Shown here one piece after another: positions 1-11,800 of a stretch of 64,000 nt of DNA. How positions within the stretch are numbered: the first letter of the stretch is position 1; every line of letters begins with the position of its first letter. A program made the translations under genes and the position numbers. Under the pieces are notes generated by a model. The model searched no databases. It was not told the DNA's origin and saw only the letters and a list, made by a program, of their open reading frames with translations. The DNA lies in assembly GCA_934045905.1 (NCBI GenBank), contig OW203773.1, positions 14,991,246 to 15,055,245 of the forward strand. The letters are read 5' to 3'. Source of the DNA: Leuctra nigra. Its lineage: Eukaryota > Arthropoda > Insecta > Plecoptera > Leuctridae.

Positions 1-2629
1 AAACAGTTATTGTCCTTGGGTTAAAATTAATCGAATTCAAGAAATGTTGTAAACATTTTATTAAAATTCCCTCCTCTACGCTGCAGTATTTCTGCGAGAC
101 GAGAAAATTTATATAAAATTATTCCATCAAATAAGCTGCGATAAACTCATGTTCGGTAGAAACGAAAGTTTTGAGATATTATAAGATATTGACAAGTTCT
201 TGGCAGATCTAAGGAAATTGGTAAAAACTTGTCAAGATATTGCAAAATTTTGATTACCTCTATATTTTTCAGAAGGGTTTGACTCAAAATCTGTCAAATA
301 TCAAAATCTTGCCGAGTACGTATCAAGATATGGTAGGCAAGCGATTTCATTGCTTTCGATCAAGTAAGGTACTATTTTACGAGTTTAGAAATTACATTAC
401 ATTCAAAATTATGTATCAGACACGTATTATACTAACCATGCGCCGGCTTTGGGGGCAACTTGTACGTAGGTCATATTCGATTGTGTTTCTTTGTGTCAGT
501 TCCCAATAATAAATACTCCGCGAATGATGTGTAATGAATGCAGTAGGCATAATTATATTTATTGCATACCTAATGACTGGCTAAATGCCACTGGGTAATA
601 TTGAACGAAATATTTAAAATTATAAACTTTCTAGGTCGATTCAAAATATGAGATTGTTTTACAAATTCGCTGGAAATTTATGTTTTTTGTTTAGAAATTA
701 TGTTTTTAACTTGAACATATAAAAATATTAAGTCATTTAAAAAAAACGTTAAGGTATTACGTAATACTTATTGGTTTTAAACCAATCAAATTTTAATGAA
801 TTGCTACAAAAAATAAATATTCCCATTTTTATTTTTTATTGTGTTTTTATTGTTGGGATTTATTACAATGGGACAAACACTCTCTTTCCAAATTGTAATC
901 GATGAACATTTTTTAGTTTATATGGAAATTACATTCCACGAGATTTCATAAAAATGTGATATAACGTTTATTTAAAAATTTTCGTCAATAGTTTGTCTAG
1001 AAATTTGATTCAAAATCTCTCGTCCTAATTAATTCGACTCGATCAGGCAGGACCAATAGCGCTGTCCCTTCTGAGGGATGAGCAATTTTCAAATTTTTTT
1101 TCAATTTTTTTTACGAAAATTACGTAGATGAGTTTCAAATTTATGTTTTGAAATGAGGGACCGTCCACTAGAGAGTGTCCATCAAATTTATTCACTTTTA
1201 AAAACATATGTTTCTTTATTGTTTATATTTGATATGTAGTAATAGTAATAGCTACTTATGACAATAGTTTTGGAACATGAAAACTATTTAATAATTATTA
1301 AGACGTGTTAAAAATGTTCATACAAAATTTTCAATTTTTTAAAAAAATTATAAAATTCGGACAAAATTTAAGTATGTGTGTTGCTTTGTTGTGACACATG
1401 CCTACCTTCTGGGTAAAACATTTAAAACTGCACTCATGTAAAAACCAACTAGTTATCACCAACTAGGTAAAAATCACATAGTTGATTAAATTTGCAACGA
1501 TTGTTTGACACCTCAAAATTGCCCGATGTCGGTAGTTAAAATTTTCAATATCATTACTTATTAGTACTTAATCATGTTTTCCAAATTTCCATCCAAATCC
1601 TCTTACAGGTTCAAATTGGAAAAAAATATATTCTCATTTGTTGAACGTCTAATTTTCTCCGATATCGTATTATATACAATTTGCATGGTCATCACGAACA
1701 TTGTAAATAATATCAGAAATGAATTCAGCCAAATCAGTCAAGAACTTACCGACTTAAAAAAAATGTCCACGATCATGTCAAGTCTTGTAATATCGTCACA
1801 ATTGACTATCTTACTTATAGTTACCCAGTTCTGTCTGTCTATCTGTGTGTGTGTGTGTGTCAGGAACGGTTGCGCGCTTCGATTTGACATCGGTATTTAT
1901 TGAAAACTATAACTAAGATGGAGGCGTTTTTTGCCATCATGTCTAAAATTACATCTTCTGCCTTTTGTGAATAAATTAATAACCGAAACTCACCTAAGAC
2001 GAGCACCTTATCCTTTTGTAATTATAATAAATTCATTATAAGATACTAATACGGTCCAAACCAGCCCATGACATTAAAAACGTCATCTCGGCAAGAAACT
2101 TCAAATGTTATTTTTCTTATTTTCTCTTGCTCTGAATTTCGTAGGCCGTGAACATGATCAAACCTAAGTCGATGGAGTTATATTATACATTTTCTTGGGA
2201 AATAATTTTCCTTCGTTTCTTATTTACTAAGAGTGGTGTGTATTGAGTCATGTAAACGACGTCAAGTTACTGTTGGTAATGTTTTAAACATCAATGCTTC
2301 AATTTTTACATTGCATACTGATAGGTACCTTAGAGGCAGATGGGCGGAAGTCAATTTCAATGATTCTTAAAGTGATCTCAAAAACCAGTAATTCTGAGCT
2401 GAATTCTTCATCCAATCATATTTGTAATGGTGACATGGGCCATTCTGTAAGGGTACCGATACTTCAATTTATAACTGTATTTGTTAACATCAGTCAAATG
2501 GTAGGTACTTATAGAGCTTGATTACCATTCCAAAAGTGTGCACTGAGAAATCTGAAACATATGGTCTTCCGCTCTTATACCTACCTCGACCTCAGAGAAA
2601 CGGATATAATGAAGCTCAGCATGTATTCA
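1..2629. other. AT-rich stretch without a recognisable gene
   Basis: No convincing coding exon is visible. Open frames are short, low in complexity and lack coding-like composition. A TG dinucleotide run lies at about 1844-1860. Around 190-340 the word TTGTCAAGAT and variants recur; similar words reappear near 49500-49770 and 52545-52620, so this is probably decayed repeat. The missing 5' exons of the MYND gene could lie here or outside the window, but I cannot identify them. Confidence 0.6.
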
Positions 2630-2911
2630 TAGTTTGCACGAGCTTCATTTGTTTTTCATCAACAATCTAAAAAAGTAAATTTAAACCATTTTACAGATGT
2701 CAAGTCGATTTAAGCTAATTATAAGCGGTTAATCAAAGATATTTGGTATATGAGGTGGTTTTATACCCATAAGAATTTCTTCTGCAGTTTATTGCACAGG
2801 TAACCATTATATCACCACAATACCGAAACACAGATTGACAGCCGTTCTGACACGTTACACCAATATGGCCTCTCAACAATGAGATGATGTCACGTGCAAA
2901 CTATGAATTGG
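2630..2911 (+). repeat. Dispersed repeat, copy 1 (second copy at 24212-24490)
   Basis: About 280 bases align with 24212-24490 in the same orientation. Shared blocks include TAGTTTGCACG, CAGATGTCAAGTC, a GAGGTGGTT-TATACC block, ACCGAAACACAGATTGACAG and GCAAACTATGAAT. Divergence is moderate, so these are old copies of one family. No coding capacity or terminal inverted repeat was seen. Confidence 0.75.
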
Positions 2912-3284
2912 TATCACAAATAAAGAATGTGTCGTGTGTATCGGGTCACGATATCAACTTCATCTATATTTTAACGGCGCATTATGCCACTATACATTTT
3001 CTTAATTTTCTTACTAATACTCATGGTCATGGTTTACATTTGAAGACTTATGTAATTGATTTACCATAATAGGTATGATTAAATTGCCTTCCTTTGTACC
3101 TCATTAACGTATTTTGTTAGGCATTTGGTATGTTAATTACGTAAAGTGTGTATTAACGACGCACAATCTGCTGACAAATATTGCTGTCGTTTTATATTTA
3201 CGCATACCTCAGTGGTGCGCATTGGTCATGTTATACATGACGGGACCCTCTAGTTCTAATATAATCTAAGCAAGAATGATAGAA

Positions 3285-3510
3285 GGTACACTCGACAATT
3301 CATAAAACGGTATTTGAAAGAAATGGATAGTCTGAAAAAATGTGATGGCATCATCTGATGAAGTCTATGCTTACTCGTCATCTACCTCTAGTAGGTGAGC
3401 TGTGATTTCATTGATAATAACAAGGATTGATTGTCAAGGAACCTGACCAGCAGCCAATCTGTTTCGTTCAAATACCGTTTTATGAATTGTCGAGTGTACC
3501 TATTGTTTTT
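3285..3510. mobile_element. Fold-back MITE with about 40-bp inverted ends
   Basis: The left arm (3285-3330, with GGTACACTCGACAATTCATA) is the reverse complement of the right arm (3465-3508). The arms enclose about 130 bases including GTCAAGGAACCTGACCAGCA. That interior recurs at about 22715-22815, which marks a dispersed family. It is non-autonomous with no open frame. Confidence 0.75.
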
Positions 3511-4071
3511 CTTGGAAACCTTTATTTTGTAATTCTTGTACTGAACGTGTAAGGGGGTAACAGGACACTAAACCGTAAGGTTTCCTTGAATATTAAATCC
3601 TTGGTAGTTTTAATCCTTTATTATCCTGCAAATAAGCATTAACCAGATACTAAATAATTATAAACTGTCGAACAATCTGAATGTCCATTATCCACTCTTG
3701 AGTTACAAACTCCTTGTTACCAACTGCTTTGTGTGGAATAAAGATGCCCCAAGGTCGTGCACTCGTACATTCTTCGAGTCTGAAGAAAACAGATTACGTT
3801 ATGATTATAAGCTAAGGTTGCGATGTTCAACCATCCGTGGCGTACCGGAACAAGTGATTGGATAATTAAATCTAATTACAGAAGTTCTCATGAGTCATGG
3901 TAGAGGTCTTGTAACGTGAATGTATCAGTGTACATGTGGACTTCCAGAAGGTAGTCAGGGTTTACCTGAAGACGTTAGGTGTGTCTCTAGGAGCAGTTAC
4001 ACGATAATCTGACGGTTCTTCAGTTCATATTCCATAGTAAATACGTTCTACAGTTTTCTTAAGAGCGGAGC

Positions 4072-4318
4072 GGTCATACTTTGTAATCCCGCCGACGAGC
4101 GACAGAGCGTTTTCGTGCCCGGCAAATGCTGACCACATAGTAGGAGCAAAGTTATGACAGTAAGCGATGAAAATGTGGATAACGGTACATTACATGTCAT
4201 CTAAGTTTTACGTTTTCGATATTCATATCCGTTTGCCAAATATGTCAATTTGTATTTCGCATTTCGCTCTAAAACCGATCCAAACCGACCGTTGGCGGGA
4301 AAAAAAGGTATGACCGGC
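4072..4318. mobile_element. Probable degenerate MITE
   Basis: GCGGTCATAC...CCCGCCGACG near 4072-4100 matches the reverse complement of CGTTGGCGGG...GTATGACCGGCC at 4290-4318. The ends are imperfect inverted repeats of about 28 bases. No target duplication was identified. Confidence 0.5.
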
Positions 4319-4439
4319 CTTATGTCTTATGTCGGTAGCCGGGCTAGGCTGGCGAGCATTGGTTATCACGTGTAAAAGTTTCTGTAGTCGCATTAGTTAG
4401 CTTTCAAATGAATTAAAATTAACGAAGCAACAAATTATA

Positions 4440-4600
4440 AATGTACCCAGTAACGACCATAAGTTTATCTTTTATCTAACCATGATTAAATGTTCAAATA
4501 ATTTTGTCCACACATTTCGTCTCCAATCATGTCCAAAAATTGTGTCTGCAACAAGATGCCAAATCGCTCGCGCTTGCAGCATATTATAATAGCAGTTTTT
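4440..4600 (-). repeat. Fragment of a roughly 450-bp repeat family
   Basis: The order AAGTTTATCTTTTATCTAACCATG, a TCGTCTCCAATC block and AAATCGCTCGCGCTTGCA matches 38215-38350 in the same orientation and 45509-45660 in reverse. Only one end of the family is present here. Confidence 0.65.
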
Positions 4601-4620
4601 GAAATAACAACAGTTTGGAA

Positions 4621-4777
4621 ATTATAGAAACCCTACTCTGGACAACGCCGGTACTAAATATAAAAATACAAGTTAAAATACGGAGGCAATATTTCATTTC
4701 GACAACGCATTCGGTTGTCTTCTTCACCTGAAAAAAGTATTTAGTCCCGGCGTTGTCCAGAGTAGGGTTTCTATAAT
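4621..4777. mobile_element. Short MITE with near-perfect 39-bp inverted ends
   Basis: ATTATAGAAACCCTACTCTG at the left end is mirrored by CAGAGTAGGGTTTCTATAAT at the right end. The arms continue through CAACGCCGG and ACTAAATA, with about 80 bases between them. Near-identity of the arms suggests a fairly young insertion. Confidence 0.8.
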
Positions 4778-5740
4778 ACCTAGATACATTCCCGGTACAT
4801 TAACTTCTTCGTTTTATTTGTTTGGAAATGTAAAAAAAAAAAAAAAAAAAAAAAAAAATTAAAATGTACAACATTAATTCCATTTCCCGGATTTTCCCCC
4901 AATTCCACTCTGATGGAATCAGGGCACGGCCTTGGGGAATAACATTGCATGAAATCGAGTTCCCGTGGAATTGGGAATTTAAACATTCTAGAATACCCAA
5001 TCATCCGTTGTACAATAAGTATAATAGGAGCATTGAACGAAATCGATTACAGTCTGTCGATTTTCTATATACCAATATCGGCAAACGCTGTATCCAGTGG
5101 CAATGGCCATTCATCCATTGTCAACGGCTCAAGAACAAGACATTTACAAACATGCTCCCGGCCGTGTTTATTGATCTGTAACTCTTAACCCTTTGGCATT
5201 AATGCAGTTTCAAGAGTTGCTCAAGAGTTTGGCTTTAGCAGTGACCCGTAACCAATCTGTGGATTGTGATTTTCTGAAAAACAGGTATTTTACGAACCAC
5301 TTAGCGAGCTCAACCCAAGAGAAGGTTCGGCATAACAATGGGGCATGGTGTGCACGCAGGTAAAGTAGGGGACGGGAAAGTAAAATGACCCTTTTCCAAT
5401 CCACAGATCGACTGCTGGTCACTTTAAGCAAAAATCACCCTCCAGCCCCTGACTTGATACCTGGCTCATCTCTAAATTTACAACCTGCCAAAACACACAC
5501 TTGTTCCTTGTCAAGCTCCATTGTGTAAGTTCTGAGTGGAAATCAATGGAAACCTGGCAAATAGGTATACTGAGAATCGACCGACTATACTGTACAGTTC
5601 ACACTTTCCCAGAACAAACCCGGTTGTTTCTTCTTTGGACCAAACCGACTGTTTCTTCTTCTTTGAATCGAGGATTCAAAGAGGTTCTACTTTCTATTGA
5701 AGCAAGGTAGAATACACAGGACGCTCTTGATCTCTTGCAG

Positions 5741-5874
5741 GTGGAAGCTGGGCTGTCGCCGCTGGACCCCCCGTTGGACCCGCGGCTGGACCCTCCGCTG
5801 GACCCTCCGCTTGACCCGCGGCTGGACCCGAGCAGGACTCCAGTCGTCCGGCTCACCAAACTCACTCCGAAAGA
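5741..5874 (+). CDS. Exon A: PLDP-repeat segment
   Basis: The acceptor is CTCTTGCAG before 5741 and the donor GTAAGT starts at 5875. The 134 bases read in phase 0, begin VEAGLSPLDPPLDP, continue as LDP repeats from a 12-base tandem word, and end VVRLTKLTPK plus two bases (GA). Joined to the first base of exon B this completes Asp. The compositional jump to GC and both strong splice sites support a real internal exon. An alternative frame is also open but does not join downstream. Confidence 0.8.
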
Positions 5875-8800
5875 GTAAGTGAAATTTTTTGTCACTAACT
5901 ACAGCGACAATTTTCTGTTAATTTTCCCAAAAATTTCAGCTTTTATTTCATGTTTTCTACCTTTGTCCTGACATAAATTGGAAGCTACAATAGTTATTCG
6001 ATGATGATCATATTTTTAACAAGATTTAATAATTGAAATAATGCTACAATAATGCTAGAGTAATAACCAAACTGCTCTTGATCAGTAATGGCCGGAAAAT
6101 AACTAAAAGTTTTATAAAAACTCATTATTATCATTGGTATAAATTTCAATGACAATAATTCTAAGGCCCATAGCCATAACCTGGTACCTACATAACCTAC
6201 ATAATAGTCTGGCCTGGCATCAGGATCGGGTGTGACTACGATCCCGATAGCCGGGACTTTCAGGTTAAATAAATAGTCCCGACCGTAGGTTTTACTGGGC
6301 AGCCTAAGTAATAAAACTCTCTATGGGTAGACAAATTCGAACTGGGCAACTTAAAAAAAATAACTCTATGGTTAGGCAGAATTAAAACTTGTGAAAATTA
6401 CAAATAAAAAAACATGTGCTCCCGGCCGGATTCGAACCGACGACCACTTGCACCGTGGTCCAGTACGCTATCCATAGCGCCATCTGGACGGTCATGCTGA
6501 AAGCCGTTCTTAACCAGTATATAAATAAACAAGGCCAGTCGGGACTATTTTTTTTAACCTGAAAATCCCGGCTGTCGGGATTTTAGTCACTACCATCAGG
6601 ATCCCTCCACCGAGCCGAGTCTCAGCCACTGATATAAACACGTGGATTGCGCATCAAGGTGAAGTCACCGCCGCAAACACTTAGTGAATTTCGAACAAAT
6701 AGTAATTAATGTAACTTTAACTAGCTAGTAGACTATTTAACTAATTACTAATGTATTTCTCTCAGTTGATTCAAAGGGATTTTAAAAAGATTCAGATCGT
6801 ACAAAAGGCTGTAATATTTTATCTCATGTAGTTTCGACTTCACTTTGACTAATGCTGAAGAGGCAAACGAAAGCGAACGGGAAACGCACTGTTCTTCAAA
6901 GTGATTTTCTTAAATTTTGTCTTCCCACTTAATAATTTTAAAAAATCATATAGTAACGACCCATTACAGCCTAATAGACTAAATAATGCCGCACACTTGA
7001 GTTCATTATGACCTCTGGTACGACCTCAAAGTGTTAAATACGATATATTTAGTAAAATAACCGAAAAATATCGTATTTGACACTTTGAGGTCGAACCAGA
7101 GGTCATAATGAACTCCAGTGTGCGGCATTATTAAGTCTATTAGGCTGTAATGGGTCGTTACTATCAGATTTTTTAAAATTATTAAGTGGGAAGACAATAT
7201 TTCAAAAATACGCTCTGACGAACCGCGCGATTCCCGTTCGCTTCCGTTTGACTCTGAGGGGCAACACGCAACGAAATAGAAGTTTGTGTCTCCGCGGGCG
7301 CTCTCTCAACTACATGCCGAGTGTTATGTATCAGGGTCTCAGCAGGTGACAGAGGTTACAGTTTGCACCGTTCTGTTCGCAGCATCATCAAGGTGAACAG
7401 AATGTTGAGATTCAACGCCGCCAAGAGAAAGAAGTGTGTGTCTCCGCGGGCGCTCTCTCAACTACATGCTGAGTGTTATGTATCAGGGTCTCAGCAGGTG
7501 ACAGAGGTTACAGTTTGCACCGTTCTGTTCGCAGCATCATCAAGGTGAACAGAATGTTGAGATTCAACGCCGCCAGGAGAAAGAAGTGTGCGTCTCCGCG
7601 GGCGCTCTCTCAACTACATGCTGAGTGTTATGTATCAGGGTCTCAGCAGGTGACAGAGGTTACAGTTTGCACCGTTCTGTTCGCAGCATCATCAAGGTGA
7701 ACAGAATGTTGAGATTCAACGCCGCCAGGAGAAAGAAGTGTGTGTCTCCGCGGGCGCTCTCTCAACTACATGCCGAGTGTGATGTATCAGGGTCTCAGCA
7801 GGTGACAGAGGTTACAGTTTGCACCGTTCTGTTCGCAGCATCATCAAGGTGAACAGAATGTTGAGATTCAACGCTGCCAGGAGAAAGAAGTGTGTGTCTC
7901 CGCGGGCGCTCTCTCAACTACATGCCGAGTGTTATGTATCAGGGTCTCAGCAGGTGACAGAGGTTACAGTTTGCACCGTTCTGTTCGCAGCATCATCAAG
8001 GTGAACAGAATGTTGAGATTCAACGCCGCCAGGAGAAAGAAGTGTGCGTCTCCGCGGGCGCTTTCTCAACTACATGCTGAGTGTAATGTATCAGGGTCTC
8101 AGCAGGTGACAGAGGTTACAGTTTGCACCGTTCTGTTCGCAGCATCATCAAGGTGAACAGAATGTTGAGATTCAACGCCGCCAGGAGAAAGAAGTGTGTG
8201 TCTCCGCGGGCGCTCTCTCAACATCATGCCGAGTGTTATGTATCAGGGTCTCAGCAGGTGACAGAGGTTACAGTTTGCACCGTTCTGTTCGCAGCATCAT
8301 CAAGGTGAACAGAATGTTGAGATTCAACGCCGCCAGGAGAAAGAAGTGTGTGTCTCCGCAGGCGCTCTCTCAACTACATGCCGAGTGTGATGTATCAGGG
8401 TCTCAGCAGGTGACAGAGGTTACAGTTTGCACCGTTCTGTTCGCAGCATCATCAAGGTGAACAGAATGTTGAGATTCAACGCCGCCAGGAGAAAGAAGTG
8501 TGCGTCTCCGCAGGCGCTCTCTCAACTACATGCTGAGTGTTATGTATCAGGGTCTCAGCAGGTGACAGAGGTTACAGTTTGCACCGTTCTGTTCGCAGCA
8601 TTATCAAGGTGAACAGAATGTTGAGATTCAACGCCGCCAGGAGAAAGAAGTGTGTGTCTCCGCGGGCGCTCTCTCAACTACATGCCGAGTGTTATGTATC
8701 AGGGTCTCAGCAGGTGACAGAGGTTACAGTTTGCACCGTTCTGTTCGCAGCATCATCAAGGTGAACAGAATGTTGAGATTCAACGCCGCCAGGAGAAAGA

Positions 8801-11800
8801 AGTGTGTGTCTCCGCGGGCGCTCTCTCAACTACATGCCGAGTGTTATGTATCAGGGTCTCAGCAGGTGACAGAGGTTACAGTTTGCACCGTTCTGTTCGC
8901 AGCATCATCAAGGTGAACAGAATGTTGAGATTCAACGCCGCCAGGAGAAAGAAGTGTGTGTCTCCGCGGGCGCTCTCTCAACTACATGCCGAGTGTTATG
9001 TATCAGGGTCTCAGCAGGTGACAGAGGTTACAGTTTGCACCGTTCTGTTCGCAGCATCATCAAGGTGAACAGAATGTTGAGATTCAACGCCGCCAGGAGA
9101 AAGAAGTATGCCGAGGAGAAAGCCGCAGCGCTCCAGCTCAAGACGATATCAAGTAAGCCCGGCTACATTCTTTATGTACAATTTCCCACTAGGAGTCTGA
9201 ACTGACCACGAGGTAAATCTACATTATTAGGATGTCAGGTTTCACTAATATCTATACTGCAAAAGCTTTACGCGCAAGCTAGCTCAGCCGATCTCACGAT
9301 CAGACCGTGTGATTATCTGTGTCATCTATACTTATTGATGCGACCATCGGGAGCATGCAATAGTCTGTCGAGTTCAGCCCAGGCTTTAAGTTAGTTCCAC
9401 TTTATTCCATGTAGGTTTACCTATTTACATATTTTGTAGCACGTGGTAAATCTTAATATAGTAGTATTCTATCTAAACTAATCAATTTTTAATAATGGGA
9501 ACCATCGACCGCTCGTCCTATCAACTACCATCCCCAAGTGTTACACGGCCACTGGAGGTCGCTCTCCAACCATTTACTCTCGTCGCAACAGGCTCCCGGA
9601 GTTACATTCTAAAGCAATGTGCCGACACACTATTTTAAACACTTTTTGGCCTGGTCTTTCAATACTCTGCTTAAGTCTCAATTAGCTATTAGCAGTTAGT
9701 TAGTGATCATTCTAGGAATGCCATTGGTTGTTGCCATGGCAATATAGTCCTAATTGACTATACTAGGAAAACGCTCAGTGTAACGCGTTGATGAGCGAGC
9801 ACAGAACATGCAACATCCCCATTGTCACGATGCACGACACGGCACAAGACGATTTTCTCTGCAATTTTTCAATCTCCATAATACTCTGGATGAATAACAG
9901 ATCCATTGTGTCGTGAAGTCTTACCTCCATACTTTCTCCAGAAATCTCTTGTGACATCCCATACTAAACTCGTAAAATTACCATAATACTTGACTGATTG
10001 GGCTAACAATATGTAAAATTTAATATTAAGTTGGTCTTGATCACCATGCAAAATTTGAACTTAATGTGAACATTTTGATTGTCGACCAATCAGAAGATAT
10101 TATTTAAACTTAAACCAATTAGCGAGGATTTGGCCTTCGTACTGCATCCGATTTTATGCGCTAGCTCAAAAATGCTTTCATTTTACTGTACATTGTGGAT
10201 AGCTTGGCTGCTCTACAGGCCTTGCCTTGGAACAGAAGCTTAAAGAAGGCAGGGATGACAATTAAGTATTCATTTTTCAAGATTATGGAATAAAATGACC
10301 TTAAAATGACAAAACTTTTGAAAATAACTACAGATTAGACTGAAAATTGGCAAAAATACCTAAAATGTTGGTACCAATAACCACGCGAAGTTTTAAGTTG
10401 ATCGGTCGATCTGTTCTAGGTTAAATGTCAAAAATCACATGAAAAATGGTTTTAAATTTTAACCAATAGGAGGATTTGGCTGAAACTTTTTATGATTGGG
10501 TACAATGTTGGTTGCAATGTTTTTGCTAAATTTCAAATTGATCGAAGCAACCAATCGAAAGATAATTTTTTTTAAATTTGAACCAATCAAGGGAGCCCGT
10601 TCAAAAACGATCCCAGGGACCGCATAGATTACGTTAGTATGTGTGCAAAATTTCAGATCGATTGCTTGAGCGGTTTGACCTGGGCTGTGACCACAAAAAA
10701 AAAACACACAGAGAAAGTGTCATAAGAGTACCGTGGTGACGCTCGCTACGCTCGCTCAATAAAAGTTAGCAAGGCATTGTGTTTTGACCTACTGTGTTTT
10801 TTTGCCGCAGTTAAAGAAATATTCCTTAACTCAAGATGTGATCCCTATTAGATTATTCACTTCATACTTCTAATCTGTTGTCTAGACACCCTCAAGTATG
10901 CTAATGGAGTATATTCGTATAATTGCACTCCAAATTTATAGCTGTATTTGGATCTGTGCACTAGTTCACTACTACTACTACAACAAGGGATTTCGTTTGC
11001 CCTTCTTGTTCAGTTTCTTCCCCCCACCCCCCTGCTCACCATATATATAAGTTGTAATTGAAACGCCCGGTTGTACAATGTCCCGGTAAGTAAGACCCAT
11101 AAAAAACACTTCGTGTAAAAATACCAGCCAAGTCTCTTCAACTAAAAAAAATATGAAATCTAAAAATTCTGCACTGAAAAGTAGTGATATCAAAAAATTA
11201 GCCAAGTCAAAACTTTATTTGAAAATCAAAAACTACTTGGCGCATCGTGTACTTAAATAGCTTGGAAGTATAAGCCAATTATAAATTATACATGAAATAT
11301 ACATATACATAGTATACCTATAATGCCCTAATAAAAACGATGCGCCAAGTATTTTTTGATTTCAAATAAAGTTTTGACTTGGCTAATTTTTTGATATCAC
11401 TACTTTTCAGTACAGAATTTTTAGATTTCATATTTTTTTTTAGTTGAAGAGACTTGGCTGGTATTTTTACACGAAGTGTTTTTTATGGGGATATCACTCC
11501 TTTTTTTTAGTTTATTCTAACAACTTGTGACACATATGAAATGAACAATTACTAAATTCTTTTAAAAAATCATCACCCTTTACAATTTCGTTACCACTAA
11601 TAAATAGCAGCGTATGGTCCTAAATAATTGCTTTAAATGATCTTTCACGAAGAATAGCAAAGGTTTCATTCCAATCAGTCAACCCAGTTCCGAGATATGG
11701 AAACACTTCGGTTTTCAAAATGGCTGCTGAACTTTCTGCAATGCCACATAGAATTTATTTCTATAAATGATGTGTATCATTTTAAGCTTTCTGAATATGT

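Noticed and set aside
4864..5188. Open frames of 79-105 residues next to a poly(A) tract
   Set aside because: AT-rich, mutually overlapping, with no splice sites or family features. The segment resembles repeat sequence with inverted GATGGAATC-type words.
7321..9068. A series of 61-88-residue open frames on the + strand across the 152-bp array
   Set aside because: They are the same repeat read in rotating frames, because 152 is not a multiple of three. Only the last copy joins a real exon.
7284..9107. CRISPR-like array
   Set aside because: Units are contiguous 152-bp repeats without unique spacers, in a eukaryotic intron.
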